Below, one piece after another: positions 40,691-50,251 of a stretch of 64,000 bases of DNA. The stretch is taken from NCBI RefSeq assembly GCF_000832985.1, contig NZ_CP009920.1:3094501-3158500 (forward strand), written 5' to 3'. The position numbers and the translations under genes were made by a program. Every line of letters starts with the position of its first letter. The first letter of the stretch is position 1. This DNA comes from Priestia megaterium NBRC 15308 = ATCC 14581 (GTDB lineage: Bacteria; Bacillota; Bacilli; Bacillales; Bacillaceae_H). Below the pieces are notes generated by a model that saw nothing but the letters and a program-made list of their open reading frames with translations, ran no database searches and was not told the DNA's origin.

Positions 40691-42007
40691 ATGAAAGTAG
40701 TGACAATTGGGGGAGGATCAAGCTACACACCGGAATTGGTCGAAGGGTTTATTAAACGATATGATGAGCTTCCAATTCGAGAGCTATGGCTTGTAGATGT
40801 TGAAGAAGGAAAAGAGAAACTTGAAATTGTAGGAGCACTTGCGAAAAGAATGGTCAAAAAAGCAGGTGTTGATATGAAAATTCATTTAACGCTTGATCGA
40901 CAAAAGGCGTTGATAAATGCTGATTTTGTAACGACACAGCTTAGAGTAGGTCAGCTTGATGCGCGTATTCAAGATGAACGCATCCCTCTTAAGTACGGAA
41001 TGATTGGTCAAGAGACAAACGGGGCGGGAGGATTATTTAAGGGCTTACGAACGATACCGGTTTTGTTGAAAATTGCCGAGGAAATACACGAAGTTTGTCC
41101 AAACGCCTGGCTTATTAATTTTACAAATCCTGCAGGTATGGTAACGGAGGCGCTGCTTCGCTACGGAGAGCATTCTAAAGTAGTAGGAGTTTGTAACCTG
41201 CCTGTACATATGACAACCTCCATCGCGGGCTTGCTTCAAGTAGAAAAAGAAGATGTTCACATTGAATTTGCAGGGTTAAACCACTTGGTATATGGACTGC
41301 ATGTGTATGCAAAAGGAAAGGAAGTAACGCAAGAAGTCATTCGGCGATTAAGTGATCCAAACTCTCAAGTAACAATGAGAAACATAGCTCCTATTCCATG
41401 GCAACCGGACTTTTTGGAAGCTCTTGGCGTGATTTTATGTCCGTATCACCGCTACTACTACAAAACAAAAGAAATATTAGCAGAAGAGCTTCTGGCTTTT
41501 CAGTCAGGTACAACACGCGCTGAAGTGGTAAAAGCATTAGAAGCCGAGCTTTTTGAACTCTATAAAAATCCAAATCTAGAAATGAAGCCTCCGCAGCTGG
41601 AAAAACGAGGGGGCGCTTATTACAGCGATGCCGCATGTAATTTAATTTCATCCATTTATAACGATAAAGGCGATATTCAAACATTAAATGTAAAAAACAA
41701 TGGAGCTATTTCCTCGCTCCCAAACGAATCTGCGGTTGAAGTAAACTGTGTAGTAACAAAGCAAGGGCCAGTACCGCTCGCTTTCGGTGAACTTCCGGTA
41801 GAAGTTAATGGACTTGTGCAGCAAATTAAATCGTTTGAACGAATAGGAGCAGAAGCTGCGGTTACAGGATCTTATGAAAAAGCACTGGTTGCGCTCAGCA
41901 TTAATCCGCTTGTTCCAAGTGACGAGCTGGCTAAGTCGGTCTTAGATGAACTGCTTCAAGCTCATCGCAAGTATTTACCTGCTTTTTTTAAGGAAGTGAA
42001 CGCGTAG
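40691..42007 (+). CDS. GH4 family 6-phospho-beta-glucosidase
   Basis: This 438-residue NAD- and metal-dependent glycosidase has the N-terminal Rossmann loop [33 protein letters not shown] and [19 protein letters not shown]. The GH4 metal site follows: [14 protein letters not shown], then GVCNLPVHM with Cys and His. Family 4 works by a redox-elimination mechanism on 6-phospho-disaccharides. ChbF of E. coli acts on (deacetylated) chitobiose phosphate, and others act on cellobiose phosphate. Here the neighbours suggest GlcNAc-containing phospho-disaccharides. The AAGGAGGGG site is strong. Confidence 0.92.
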   Translation: MKVVTIGGGSSYTPELVEGFIKRYDELPIRELWLVDVEEGKEKLEIVGALAKRMVKKAGVDMKIHLTLDRQKALINADFVTTQLRVGQLDARIQDERIPLKYGMIGQETNGAGGLFKGLRTIPVLLKIAEEIHEVCPNAWLINFTNPAGMVTEALLRYGEHSKVVGVCNLPVHMTTSIAGLLQVEKEDVHIEFAGLNHLVYGLHVYAKGKEVTQEVIRRLSDPNSQVTMRNIAPIPWQPDFLEALGVILCPYHRYYYKTKEILAEELLAFQSGTTRAEVVKALEAELFELYKNPNLEMKPPQLEKRGGAYYSDAACNLISSIYNDKGDIQTLNVKNNGAISSLPNESAVEVNCVVTKQGPVPLAFGELPVEVNGLVQQIKSFERIGAEAAVTGSYEKALVALSINPLVPSDELAKSVLDELLQAHRKYLPAFFKEVNA

Positions 42008-42008
42008 T

Positions 42009-43154
42009 ATGTATGCTGTTGGACTTATGTCAGGAACGTCACTCGACGGAATTGATGCAGCTCTTGTTCAAATTGAAGGAAGCGGCTATGAAAGTAAAGT
42101 TAAGCTTCTTCATTTTATTACCGTGCCGTTTTCACCTCAGTTAAAAAAGGAAATTGAGCAGGCGCTTTCTTTTGAACATTCAAATGTACAGCTGATCTGC
42201 AGCTTAAATTTTAAACTTGGCTATGCATTTGCGGATGCAGTGAAAAAAGTGTGCCAAGAAGCCCGCTTTTCTCTTGAACAAATAGATGTTATTGGATCGC
42301 ATGGTCAAACCATTTACCATCAGCCTTATGCTTCGGGAAGTACAGTGATGTCTACACTCCAAATTGGAGAGCCGGCTGTTATTGCCTATGAAACCAAAAC
42401 GAAGGTAGTAGCAAACTTCAGGGTGATGGACATGGCAGCAGGGGGGCAAGGTGCTCCGTTAGTTCCTCACACGGAACGGATTTTGTACAGCCACGATGAG
42501 CGTACAAGGCTGCTTCAAAACGTTGGAGGTATTGGAAATGTAACGTTGATTCCGCCAAAAAAATCTCCTATACCCGTAGTAGCTTTTGATACAGGGCCGG
42601 GAAATATGATGATAGACGAAGCGTGTCAGCAGCTTTTTAATGTTTCATTTGATGAAAATGGGCGTTTAGCAGCTGAAGGAAAGATTATTTCAGAGCTTTT
42701 AGGAGACTGTATGAATCATGATTACATGAAGCTTTCTCCTCCCAAATCGACGGGAAGAGAACTGTTCGGTACACAGTACACAAAGAGACTGCTAGAGAAT
42801 TATAGTAAACATAAAAAGGAAGATCTGCTAGCTACGATTACTATGTTCACGGCATCATCCATTGTACATCACTATGAAACATTTATTTTTCCTGCCTATT
42901 CTATTGACGAAGTGATTATTGGAGGAGGCGGAAGTTATAATAATACGCTGATGAATATGATTAAAGCGCAGATCGGGAAACGCTGCAGCGTGTATACACA
43001 AGAAGAAATAGGAATGTCTTCAGAAGCAAAAGAAGCCGTAGCTTTTGCGGTGCTCGCAAATGAAACACTTTCAGGTTATCCAAGCAATGTACCAAGCGCA
43101 ACCGGCGCCTTGTCTCCTGTAATATTAGGAAACATTACGCCTGTACCACTATAA
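42009..43154 (+). CDS. anmK: Anhydro-N-acetylmuramic acid kinase
   Basis: The protein has 381 residues. Motifs are [15 protein letters not shown] at the N-terminus, GSHGQTIYH with the expected active-site Asp/His region, [29 protein letters not shown] and [11 protein letters not shown], all AnmK signatures of the sugar-kinase/actin fold. It opens 1,6-anhydro-MurNAc and phosphorylates it to MurNAc-6-phosphate, feeding MurQ. Its start is 1 base after the GH4 stop. 1,6-Anhydro-MurNAc comes from lytic transglycosylases, so the cell may use wall fragments from other bacteria. Confidence 0.95.
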   Translation: MYAVGLMSGTSLDGIDAALVQIEGSGYESKVKLLHFITVPFSPQLKKEIEQALSFEHSNVQLICSLNFKLGYAFADAVKKVCQEARFSLEQIDVIGSHGQTIYHQPYASGSTVMSTLQIGEPAVIAYETKTKVVANFRVMDMAAGGQGAPLVPHTERILYSHDERTRLLQNVGGIGNVTLIPPKKSPIPVVAFDTGPGNMMIDEACQQLFNVSFDENGRLAAEGKIISELLGDCMNHDYMKLSPPKSTGRELFGTQYTKRLLENYSKHKKEDLLATITMFTASSIVHHYETFIFPAYSIDEVIIGGGGSYNNTLMNMIKAQIGKRCSVYTQEEIGMSSEAKEAVAFAVLANETLSGYPSNVPSATGALSPVILGNITPVPL

Positions 43155-43171
43155 AAAAGGGGATGGAAGAA

Positions 43172-43507
43172 ATGACAGAAGCAGCAAATATAGAAAATGA
43201 AATTTTTGAACTTATTGCATACGGAGGAAATGCCAGGTCACTTGCATATGAAGCGTTAGAAGCAGCTGAAGATTATGACTTTAATAGAGCTGACGAACTT
43301 TTAAAGCAGTCTCAAGAAGAGCTCAGTCATGCTCATAAAACGCAAACTGCGCTTATTCAACGTGAATTGAACGGAAAAACAATTGAAAAGTCGCTGCTTT
43401 TAATTCACGCACAAGATCATTTAATGACGGCTATTTCAGAGCAAAAATTAATTGAACATATGATTAAGCTTATTAAAAAATTTAAAAAAGAAGGCGAAAA
43501 TCAATGA
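43172..43507 (+). CDS. PTS lactose/cellobiose-type EIIA component
   Basis: The protein has 111 residues from ATG 43172, since the earlier ATG 43163 lies inside the ribosome site. It is all-helical, with NIENEIFELIAYGGNARSLAYEALEAAEDYDFNRADELL and the phosphorylated His in LLLIHAQDHLMTA. It passes phosphate from HPr to EIIB. It completes the three-part transporter whose EIIB and EIIC genes start the operon. The stop overlaps the mupG start (ATGA). Confidence 0.93.
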   Translation: MTEAANIENEIFELIAYGGNARSLAYEALEAAEDYDFNRADELLKQSQEELSHAHKTQTALIQRELNGKTIEKSLLLIHAQDHLMTAISEQKLIEHMIKLIKKFKKEGENQ

Positions 43508-44592
43508 AAAAGCTAGGTATTGCGATTTACCCGGAACATTCGACTGTCGAAAAAGATAAAGCGTATATAGCACTTGCGCATCAATACGGATTTACCCGCA
43601 TTTTTACGTGCTTGCTTTCTGTTGAAGGCGATCAGAAAAAAGTAATGGCAAATTTTAAAGAAATCATTGAGTTTGCCAATGAGCTAGAGATGGAAGTAGT
43701 AGTGGACATCGCTCCTCGCGTATTTGGAGCGCTTGGCATTTCTTATGATGACTTATCTTTTTTTTACGAATTAGGGGCTTATGCTATTCGTCTTGATCTA
43801 GGGTATACGGGAAATGAAGAGTCCATTATGACCTTTAATCCATACGGCTTAAAAATTGAAATTAACATGAGTAATGCGACGAAGTATGTGGATAATATTT
43901 TAAGTTACAGACCGAATCGAAAGCAGCTGCTCGGGTCGCACAACTTCTATCCTCATCGATATGCGGGATTGTCGTATGATCACTTTTTGAAGTGTTCAGC
44001 ATTGTTTAAAGAACATAACCTTGAAACAGCAGCCTTCATTAATTCACCAAGCGCTACTTTTGGACCGTGGCCTGTTACTGAAGGGCTTTGTACGCTTGAA
44101 ATGCATCGCACGCTTCCGATCGACGTGCAGGCTAAGCATCTTTTTAAAACGGGATTAATTGATTGTGCAATCATTGCGAATGCGTATGCATCAGAAGAAG
44201 AGATGAAGGCGCTGCGTGATGTTGTTCAGCAAGAGCGCTTTACTTTTAACGTGACCCTGTATGATACGATTACCGAGCTTGAGAAAAAAATTGTGCTGGA
44301 AGAGTTTCATTTTTACCGCGGAGACGTATCTGATTATTTAATTCGCTCTACGCAAAGCCGAGTAAAATATAAAAAAGAAGAATTCAAGCCTACGCATACT
44401 CCTTCCATTCGAAGAGGCGATATTTTAATAGAAAATGAACTCTATGGACAATACAAAGGAGAGCTGCAAATTGCGCTGTTAGACATGGAGAACTCAGGTA
44501 AAACAAACGTAGTAGGACGCATTGCAGAAGAGGAAATTTTTTTACTAAATGAACTGCAGCCATGGGACAAATTTGCTTTTTGCGAGCGGTGA
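43504..44592 (+). CDS. mupG: DUF871 protein, 6-phospho-N-acetylmuramidase (MupG)
   Basis: This 362-residue protein has a TIM barrel with KKLGIAIYPEHSTVEKDKAYIALAHQYGFTRIFTCLL and DIAPRVFGALGISYDDLSFFYELG. It also has GSHNFYPHRYAGLSYDHF and a C-terminal cyclophilin-like domain (RRGDILIENELYGQYKGELQIAL). This is the DUF871 layout. MupG of Staphylococcus aureus, of this family, cleaves MurNAc-6-phosphate-GlcNAc from autolysin action. The gene overlaps EIIA and precedes MurK/MurQ-type genes, which is the setting expected for that job. Confidence 0.9.
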   Translation: MKKLGIAIYPEHSTVEKDKAYIALAHQYGFTRIFTCLLSVEGDQKKVMANFKEIIEFANELEMEVVVDIAPRVFGALGISYDDLSFFYELGAYAIRLDLGYTGNEESIMTFNPYGLKIEINMSNATKYVDNILSYRPNRKQLLGSHNFYPHRYAGLSYDHFLKCSALFKEHNLETAAFINSPSATFGPWPVTEGLCTLEMHRTLPIDVQAKHLFKTGLIDCAIIANAYASEEEMKALRDVVQQERFTFNVTLYDTITELEKKIVLEEFHFYRGDVSDYLIRSTQSRVKYKKEEFKPTHTPSIRRGDILIENELYGQYKGELQIALLDMENSGKTNVVGRIAEEEIFLLNELQPWDKFAFCER

Positions 44593-44596
44593 TAAA

Positions 44597-45490
44597 ATGG
44601 ACTATATTATTGGTATCGACGGCGGGGGAACAAAAACAGAAGCCGTTGCTTACAGCTTAAATGGTCAAGAGCTCGCTGCTTCAAAAAGCGGCTATGGCAA
44701 TTTGCTCATTAATTACAATACGGCTATTACTCATATTGATGAATGTATTACGGCGTGCAAAGCTGCGCTTGCTGATCATACATGTAAAGGCATTTCACTG
44801 GGGCTTGCTGGAAGTAAAGCATTATCTAAAGAAGAAATAAAAAGATATTTTTATGATCGTTATCAGGTAGAAGTAGGTTTATATGATGACGCCATGATTG
44901 CACATGAAGCACTACTGCATGGAAAAGACGGGATTTTAACTATCGCAGGTACTGGAGCCGTCAGCATTGGGAAAAAAGACGGAGTGTACGAATACGGAGG
45001 AGGGTGGGGACACCTTCTTGGAGATGAAGGAAGCGGATATTGGATTGGTCTTCAAGCACTGATATTGCTGACGAAAGAGCATGATCAAAGCCGTCCTTAC
45101 AGCAGCCTTAGTCAGACAATCTTGCAACATGTAAAAGCAGATACCATACACGATATAAAAAAGTTTGTCTATTCATCTCCTAAATCAGAAGTTGCTTCAC
45201 TCACTCCGCTTGTTGTAAATCAAGCGAGAAACCATAAACAAGAAGCAAGTGACATTCTTCAACAGGCTGGAAAGAACCTTGCAAACATGACTCTTCATTT
45301 ATATAAGAAACAGCGGTTTGAAGGGAGCTGCTTGCTGTCATGCAAAGGCAGCATTTTAACGGAAGTTCCAGAAGTGTTTGATGTTTATAAAAAAGCATGT
45401 GAAAAAGAAATAAAGCATATCCAGTGGGCAACACAGCGAGTATCATCTGCTAAAGGAGCTTATCAGCTGTTCATGAAAGAGTATAAATAG
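44597..45490 (+). CDS. BadF/BcrA-type N-acetylhexosamine kinase (MurK/NagK-like)
   Basis: The protein has 297 residues from ATG 44597; an in-frame start at 44549 lies within mupG. The actin-fold ATPase motifs are YIIGIDGGGTKTEAVA (phosphate 1), ILTIAGTGAVSIG (phosphate 2) and GGWGHLLGDEGSGYWIG (sugar side). The family includes GlcNAc kinase and the Clostridium MurK, which phosphorylates both GlcNAc and MurNAc. In this operon it would phosphorylate the sugar freed by MupG or GH4. It starts 4 bases after mupG. Confidence 0.88.
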   Translation: MDYIIGIDGGGTKTEAVAYSLNGQELAASKSGYGNLLINYNTAITHIDECITACKAALADHTCKGISLGLAGSKALSKEEIKRYFYDRYQVEVGLYDDAMIAHEALLHGKDGILTIAGTGAVSIGKKDGVYEYGGGWGHLLGDEGSGYWIGLQALILLTKEHDQSRPYSSLSQTILQHVKADTIHDIKKFVYSSPKSEVASLTPLVVNQARNHKQEASDILQQAGKNLANMTLHLYKKQRFEGSCLLSCKGSILTEVPEVFDVYKKACEKEIKHIQWATQRVSSAKGAYQLFMKEYK

Positions 45491-45525
45491 AGAAAAAATG
45501 ATGGTGGAAAAGGCAGGGGATCACA

Positions 45526-46440
45526 GTGAACTTAAATCATATCTTAACAGAAAAACGCAATCCGCAAACCTTAAACATTGATGAATTATCAAGTCTGGAA
45601 ATTGTAAAAAAAATTAATGAAGAAGATCATCAAGTGCCTCAGGCGATCAATAAAGTGCTGCCTGTTATTGCTCTGTTAGTAGATGAAATTGTCAGTGCTT
45701 TTAAACAAGGCGGACGTCTTATTTATATCGGAGCAGGTACAAGCGGGCGGCTAGGTGTATTAGATGCATCTGAAGGTGTACCAACATTCGGTACACCTGC
45801 CGAACAAGTAATTGGGATCATAGCCGGGGGAGACAAAGCGCTTCGTCATGCGTTAGAAGGAGCAGAAGATAATAAGAAACAAGCGATAGAAGATTTGAAA
45901 GCGATTAATTTATCAAATAAAGATATTCTTGTAGGTATAGCTGCAAGCGGAAGAACTCCTTATACACTCTCAGCGCTTGCGTATGCAAACAGCCTGGGGG
46001 CAGTAACGGGCTGTGTTGTAAATTCTCCTCAATCACCTATGGAACAAGAAGCAAAATATGCAATAGTAGCAGAATCAGGGCCGGAAGTTGTCACAGGTTC
46101 AACAAGAATGAAAGCCGGAACTGCTCAAAAGCTTGTTCTTAATATGCTGACGACCGCTTCTATGATTCAAATTGGTAAAGTCTACAGCAATCTAATGGTA
46201 GACGTACAGCCGACTAATGATAAACTTGTACAGCGTGCTAAAAATATTATTGCGGAACTAACAGGCGTCTCACCAGAGGAGGCAGCGGAAAGTTTACAAA
46301 CATACAAAACGCCAAAAGCCGCCATTCTTGCGCTTCTTACTTCTACAGAAGGTGATGAGGTGCATCGGCTGCTTGATAAACATGACGGACATTTAAAAAA
46401 AGCCATCGGAGAAGCAATGGAACAGCCGACTAAAGATTAA
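45526..46440 (+). CDS. murQ: N-acetylmuramic acid 6-phosphate etherase
   Basis: This 304-residue protein starts at GTG 45526 behind AGGGGA. The SIS-domain etherase shows LTEKRNPQTLNIDELSSLEIVKKINEED, YIGAGTSGRLGVLDASEGVPTFGTP, the active-site region GIAASGRTPYTLSAL with EGAED, and GSTRMKAGTAQKLVLNML. MurQ removes D-lactate from MurNAc-6-phosphate to give GlcNAc-6-phosphate. It is the end point for both the AnmK and MupG/MurK routes, and the last gene of the operon before a strong terminator. Confidence 0.97.
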   Translation: MNLNHILTEKRNPQTLNIDELSSLEIVKKINEEDHQVPQAINKVLPVIALLVDEIVSAFKQGGRLIYIGAGTSGRLGVLDASEGVPTFGTPAEQVIGIIAGGDKALRHALEGAEDNKKQAIEDLKAINLSNKDILVGIAASGRTPYTLSALAYANSLGAVTGCVVNSPQSPMEQEAKYAIVAESGPEVVTGSTRMKAGTAQKLVLNMLTTASMIQIGKVYSNLMVDVQPTNDKLVQRAKNIIAELTGVSPEEAAESLQTYKTPKAAILALLTSTEGDEVHRLLDKHDGHLKKAIGEAMEQPTKD

Positions 46441-46446
46441 GTCTTA

Positions 46447-46475
46447 AAAGAAGTGCATACGGCACTTCTTTTTTT
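46447..46475 (+). terminator. Terminator of the amino-sugar operon
   Basis: AAGAAGTGC and GCACTTCTT around ATACG, then TTTTT. Confidence 0.87.
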
Positions 46476-46608
46476 GTTGAGTACATTTTTTGCACAATGT
46501 ATGTGGGTGAATTCGGTCTAATCATTTTGTAAGACCCGTAGTATAGTAAAAGCATAAAGCATAGTAAGTATTTCAATTTGTGCACGAATTGGACTGAAGG
46601 TGATTCAT

Positions 46609-48627
46609 TTGTTAGACAAACGCAGTACGGCCGTATTGCAAGTTTTACTTCAAGCCGCAACATTTATATCAGTACAAGAGTTAATGAAGCAGTTTCAAGT
46701 GTCAAGGCGTACTATCTATTATGATATTGAGAAAATTAACGATTGGCTGTGTCAACAAGAATTAGAGTTTGTTCAGTACACATATGGGAAAGGCTTTTTT
46801 CTAAACGATCAAGTAAAGGACCAAGTTGCTAAACAAATTTCTCATGTTATGCCATCTGCTTACTTATCAGTTGAGGACCGGCAAATATACGTTGCTTTGA
46901 TGTGTATACTTCGAGGCGGGAAAATCGGAACTCAGCAGCTCATGGATGAAACAGAAGTTAGTCGCAATACTGTCTTACAAGATATTAAAGACTTAAAAAA
47001 CAAGTGGGTAAAGAAAGGCATATCTTTGACATATAGCTATAAAGATGGGTACGAAGTAAAAGGATCTGAAAGCGACATTCGAAATTTGCTTTATATACAC
47101 ATCACAGAATTATTAAGTCAACATCAAGAAGAGTTGTTGAAAAGGGTCATGAAAGCAGATTACGAATATTCAATGATTTATCACTGGCTTGTAGAGTGTG
47201 AAGATAAACTGGGAATGGCGTTTACAGACAAGATGCTGACGCAATTAGCCTATATGCTCACGTGCTGTATTCAGCGTATTGGAGGCAAGCGCTATGTAGA
47301 CGCCCTGATTACTAGAAAAGATGAATTAGAAAAAACCAGGCAGTACAAAGCGCTCCAAGAAATTGAAAGCGTTTTAGGATTTGATTTTCCACCTCACGAA
47401 AAACATTATCTGGCCACAGTTTTACTAAGTGCAAAAGTAAATGTAGTAAATCAAGCAGATAGTGATGATTGGATGAGAAGCATTGTAAAAGAAATGGTAT
47501 CACGGTTTCAAGCATATGCTTGTGTGGTATTTGAAGATCGAAATCGTCTTGAACAAAATTTATATATTCATTTGAAGACGGCTTATTACAGGCTTCTCTA
47601 TAATATTCACCTCCCTAACCCTATGCTTTCGGCTATTCAAACAAAGTATCAGGATATAGTGGAACTGACAAAAAAAGCGTTGCTTCCTTTGGAAAACAGC
47701 CTTCAAACACGTATTAATGAAGACGAAATTTCTTATTTTGCTCTTCATTTCGGAGGATGGATGAAAAAACAAGAGGGAAGGCAAAAACAAAAGCGTATTG
47801 TTATTGTTTGTGCCAATGGAATTGGAACGTCCCGTATGCTTCAGTATCAGCTTGAACAACTGTTAACAGATGCTGAATTGATAGGGCCAATGACGGTAAG
47901 AGATTATGAGCAGTTTAAAGAAACCTATGATTTAGTTATTACAACTACGCCATTAAAAAAGCGAATGAATGTGATGCTTGTGAATCCTATTTTAACGGAT
48001 GATGAAAAGCAGCGGTTAATCGACTTAGTTGAACCAGCTTCTTCTCAGCTAACCACTCAAGCCATCATGGGTATTATTAAGCAGCATGCAAATATTCAGG
48101 ATGAACCAGCTCTGTTAGCTAATTTAAAACTAGTGATACAGCAATCTAAAAAAATGGTAAGAGAGGATAAAAAGCCAATGTTGCATGAAGTATTGCAAGA
48201 GCCATTCTTGCAGCTTACAGATTCAGCAGATGATTGGAAATCAGCTGTTAGGCTGGCTGCCAAGCCTTTGTTGAACTATGAATATATTGAACCTTCTTAT
48301 GTAGAAGCAATGATCAAAAGTGTAGAACAGTTAGGCCCTTATATTGTTATTGCGCCAAAAGTGGCGCTCCCTCATGCAAGGCCGGAACACGGGGTAAATC
48401 GTGTGGGTATGAGCATGCTTCGTTTAAAGGAGCCGGTCTATTTTTCTACTGAAAAACAGCACGGAGCGCAGCTTATTATCGTACTTGCTGCTACTGATAA
48501 TGAAACCCACTTAAAAGCACTGTCACAGCTTTCAATGATGCTATCTGAAAACGATAATATTGACAAGCTTATTGCTATGAATACAAAACAAGAAATGCTT
48601 GCATTAATTGAAGCTTACTCAAATTAA
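46609..48627 (+). CDS. PRD-containing BglG-family regulator with EIIB/EIIA domains
   Basis: The protein has about 672 residues. TTG 46609 has GAAGG eight bases before it; GTG 46600 is the alternative. Domain order: winged helix-turn-helix (MKQFQVSRRTIYYDIEKIN), a second Mga-type HTH (MDETEVSRNTVLQDIKDLK), two PTS regulatory domains (about 190-410), a GatB-like EIIB domain (IVIVCANGIGTSRMLQYQL), and a C-terminal mannitol-type EIIA with active His in KVALPHARPEHGV. This is the MtlR/UlaR-type activator layout. It is probably phosphorylated by the PTS and switches on the adjacent EIIB/EIIC genes. Confidence 0.92.
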   Translation: MLDKRSTAVLQVLLQAATFISVQELMKQFQVSRRTIYYDIEKINDWLCQQELEFVQYTYGKGFFLNDQVKDQVAKQISHVMPSAYLSVEDRQIYVALMCILRGGKIGTQQLMDETEVSRNTVLQDIKDLKNKWVKKGISLTYSYKDGYEVKGSESDIRNLLYIHITELLSQHQEELLKRVMKADYEYSMIYHWLVECEDKLGMAFTDKMLTQLAYMLTCCIQRIGGKRYVDALITRKDELEKTRQYKALQEIESVLGFDFPPHEKHYLATVLLSAKVNVVNQADSDDWMRSIVKEMVSRFQAYACVVFEDRNRLEQNLYIHLKTAYYRLLYNIHLPNPMLSAIQTKYQDIVELTKKALLPLENSLQTRINEDEISYFALHFGGWMKKQEGRQKQKRIVIVCANGIGTSRMLQYQLEQLLTDAELIGPMTVRDYEQFKETYDLVITTTPLKKRMNVMLVNPILTDDEKQRLIDLVEPASSQLTTQAIMGIIKQHANIQDEPALLANLKLVIQQSKKMVREDKKPMLHEVLQEPFLQLTDSADDWKSAVRLAAKPLLNYEYIEPSYVEAMIKSVEQLGPYIVIAPKVALPHARPEHGVNRVGMSMLRLKEPVYFSTEKQHGAQLIIVLAATDNETHLKALSQLSMMLSENDNIDKLIAMNTKQEMLALIEAYSN

Positions 48628-48642
48628 AAGGAGAGATAAAAA

Positions 48643-48918
48643 ATGAAAAAGATTTTAGTTGTATGCGGAAACGGTTTAGGAAGCAGTTTTATTGTGGAAA
48701 TGAATGTAAAGAAAATTTTAGTAGAGCTTGGTGTTGAAGCACAGGTATCTCATACGGATTTAACAACTAGTAAAACGGAGCAGGCAGATATCTATTTAGG
48801 ATCTGCAGATATTGTAAATCAATTGGATGATGGCAATCGCACGGTCGTGGCACTGCAAAACATTTTAAATCAAGCGGAAATTAAAGGAGCACTGCAAAAA
48901 TACTTCGTGGAGGCGTAA
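48643..48918 (+). CDS. PTS ascorbate/galactitol-type EIIB component
   Basis: This 91-residue protein carries the phospho-Cys loop ILVVCGNGLGSSFIVEMNVKKILVELG. This matches UlaB-type EIIB proteins. It lies 15 bp after the regulator gene and 3 bp before the EIIC gene. The EIIA function may be served by the EIIA domain in the regulator or by a protein elsewhere, since no free EIIA gene is present. Confidence 0.92.
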   Translation: MKKILVVCGNGLGSSFIVEMNVKKILVELGVEAQVSHTDLTTSKTEQADIYLGSADIVNQLDDGNRTVVALQNILNQAEIKGALQKYFVEA

Positions 48919-48921
48919 GCC

Positions 48922-50184
48922 ATGTTTGATTTAATTATGAAAGATATATTAGGAACACCCGCTATTCTAGTAGGGTTGTTTGCACTAATCGGTTTGTTGC
49001 TTCAAAAGAAAAAAAGTGCAGATATTGTATCAGGCACCTTAAAAACAATTATGGGTTTTCTTATATTAGGAGCGGGAGCTAATATATTAATTGCTTCACT
49101 TGAAGCGTTTGGAAAAATGTTTAATAAAGCGTTTTCCGTTGAAGGCATCATTCCTAATAATGAAGCAATTGTAGCTGTAGCTCAACAAACGTTTGGTACA
49201 GAAACAGCGATGATTATGCTTTTAGGTATGATTGTAAATATCATTATCGCGCGCATCACGAAATTTAAGTATATCTTTTTAACTGGGCATCACACCATGT
49301 TTATGGCTTGTTTGATTGCAGCAATTTTATCTACCGGCGGGTTAACGGGAGCACCTTTGGTTTTGATCGGGGCACTATTATTAGGTATTTTAATGGTTTT
49401 ATTTCCTGCACTGCTTCAGCCGTATGTGCGTGAAATTACAGGGTCAAACGATATTGCCGTTGGTCATTTTGGTTCCTTAGGCTATTTAGTAGCAGGGTTT
49501 ATCGGCAAGCGAGTAGGAAATCGCGAAAAAACAACAGAAGAAATTAAAGTTCCTCAATCCTTAGGATTTCTTCGGGATACATCCGTTTCTGTCTCACTGA
49601 CCATGACCGTTTTATTTATTATTGTTGCACTTTTTGCAGGCCCTGCATTTATCGAAACAAAATTAAGCGGGGGTCAAAACTTTATTGTGTACTCGCTAAT
49701 TCAAGCAATCACTTTTGCAGCAGGAGTATATGTCGTGCTGGCGGGTGTTCGTATGCTTTTAGCAGAAATTGTACCAGCATTTAAAGGAATTGCTGACAAA
49801 GCGGTACCAAATGCCATTCCAGCTCTAGATTGTCCAACTGTGTTTCCGTTTGCTCCTAACGCAGTGGTCATTGGATTCTTTTCAAGCTTTATCGCTGGTC
49901 TCATTTCAATGTTCTTTTTGCCTCTATTTGGTCTAAGTATTATCGTGCCGGGCCTCGTTCCGCACTTTTTTACGGGAGCAGCTGCGGGAGTATTTGGAAA
50001 TGCGACGGGGGGAAGAAGAGGAGCAGTGGTCGGGTCATTTGCCAATGGAATCTTAATTAGTTTTTTACCGGCTATTTTACTGCCTGTTCTCGCGTCGTTA
50101 GGTTTTAAAGGCACAACATTTGGAGATTCGGACTTTAGTGCGGTAGGTATTCTTCTTAGCATGCTAATTAAATTATTTACGTAA
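48922..50184 (+). CDS. PTS ascorbate-type EIIC permease (UlaA-like)
   Basis: This 420-residue membrane protein has about eleven hydrophobic segments. UlaA features are LGTPAILVGLFALIGLLLQKK at the start, GANILIASLEAFGKMF, TGHHTMFMACLIAA, ALDCPTVFPFAPNAVVIGF and HFFTGAAAGVFGNATGGRRGAV. The family imports L-ascorbate, and possibly other acids or sugars, with phosphorylation. None of the ulaC-G enzymes for ascorbate-6-phosphate breakdown is nearby, so the true substrate is uncertain. Confidence 0.9.
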   Translation: MFDLIMKDILGTPAILVGLFALIGLLLQKKKSADIVSGTLKTIMGFLILGAGANILIASLEAFGKMFNKAFSVEGIIPNNEAIVAVAQQTFGTETAMIMLLGMIVNIIIARITKFKYIFLTGHHTMFMACLIAAILSTGGLTGAPLVLIGALLLGILMVLFPALLQPYVREITGSNDIAVGHFGSLGYLVAGFIGKRVGNREKTTEEIKVPQSLGFLRDTSVSVSLTMTVLFIIVALFAGPAFIETKLSGGQNFIVYSLIQAITFAAGVYVVLAGVRMLLAEIVPAFKGIADKAVPNAIPALDCPTVFPFAPNAVVIGFFSSFIAGLISMFFLPLFGLSIIVPGLVPHFFTGAAAGVFGNATGGRRGAVVGSFANGILISFLPAILLPVLASLGFKGTTFGDSDFSAVGILLSMLIKLFT

Positions 50185-50186
50185 AG

Positions 50187-50226
50187 ATAAAAAACTCATG
50201 TTACGCTAGTAGCATGAGTTTTTTAT
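50187..50226 (+). terminator. Terminator after the Ula-type PTS
   Basis: AAAAACTCATG and CATGAGTTTTT flank a 12-base loop, followed by TTA. Confidence 0.85.
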
Positions 50227-50251
50227 GATATTGGAAGTGGAGGAGCAATGA

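Noticed and set aside
49701-50162. 153-residue minus-strand frame opposite the UlaA-like gene
   Set aside because: It is an antisense shadow of a membrane protein gene with no ribosome site or family pattern.
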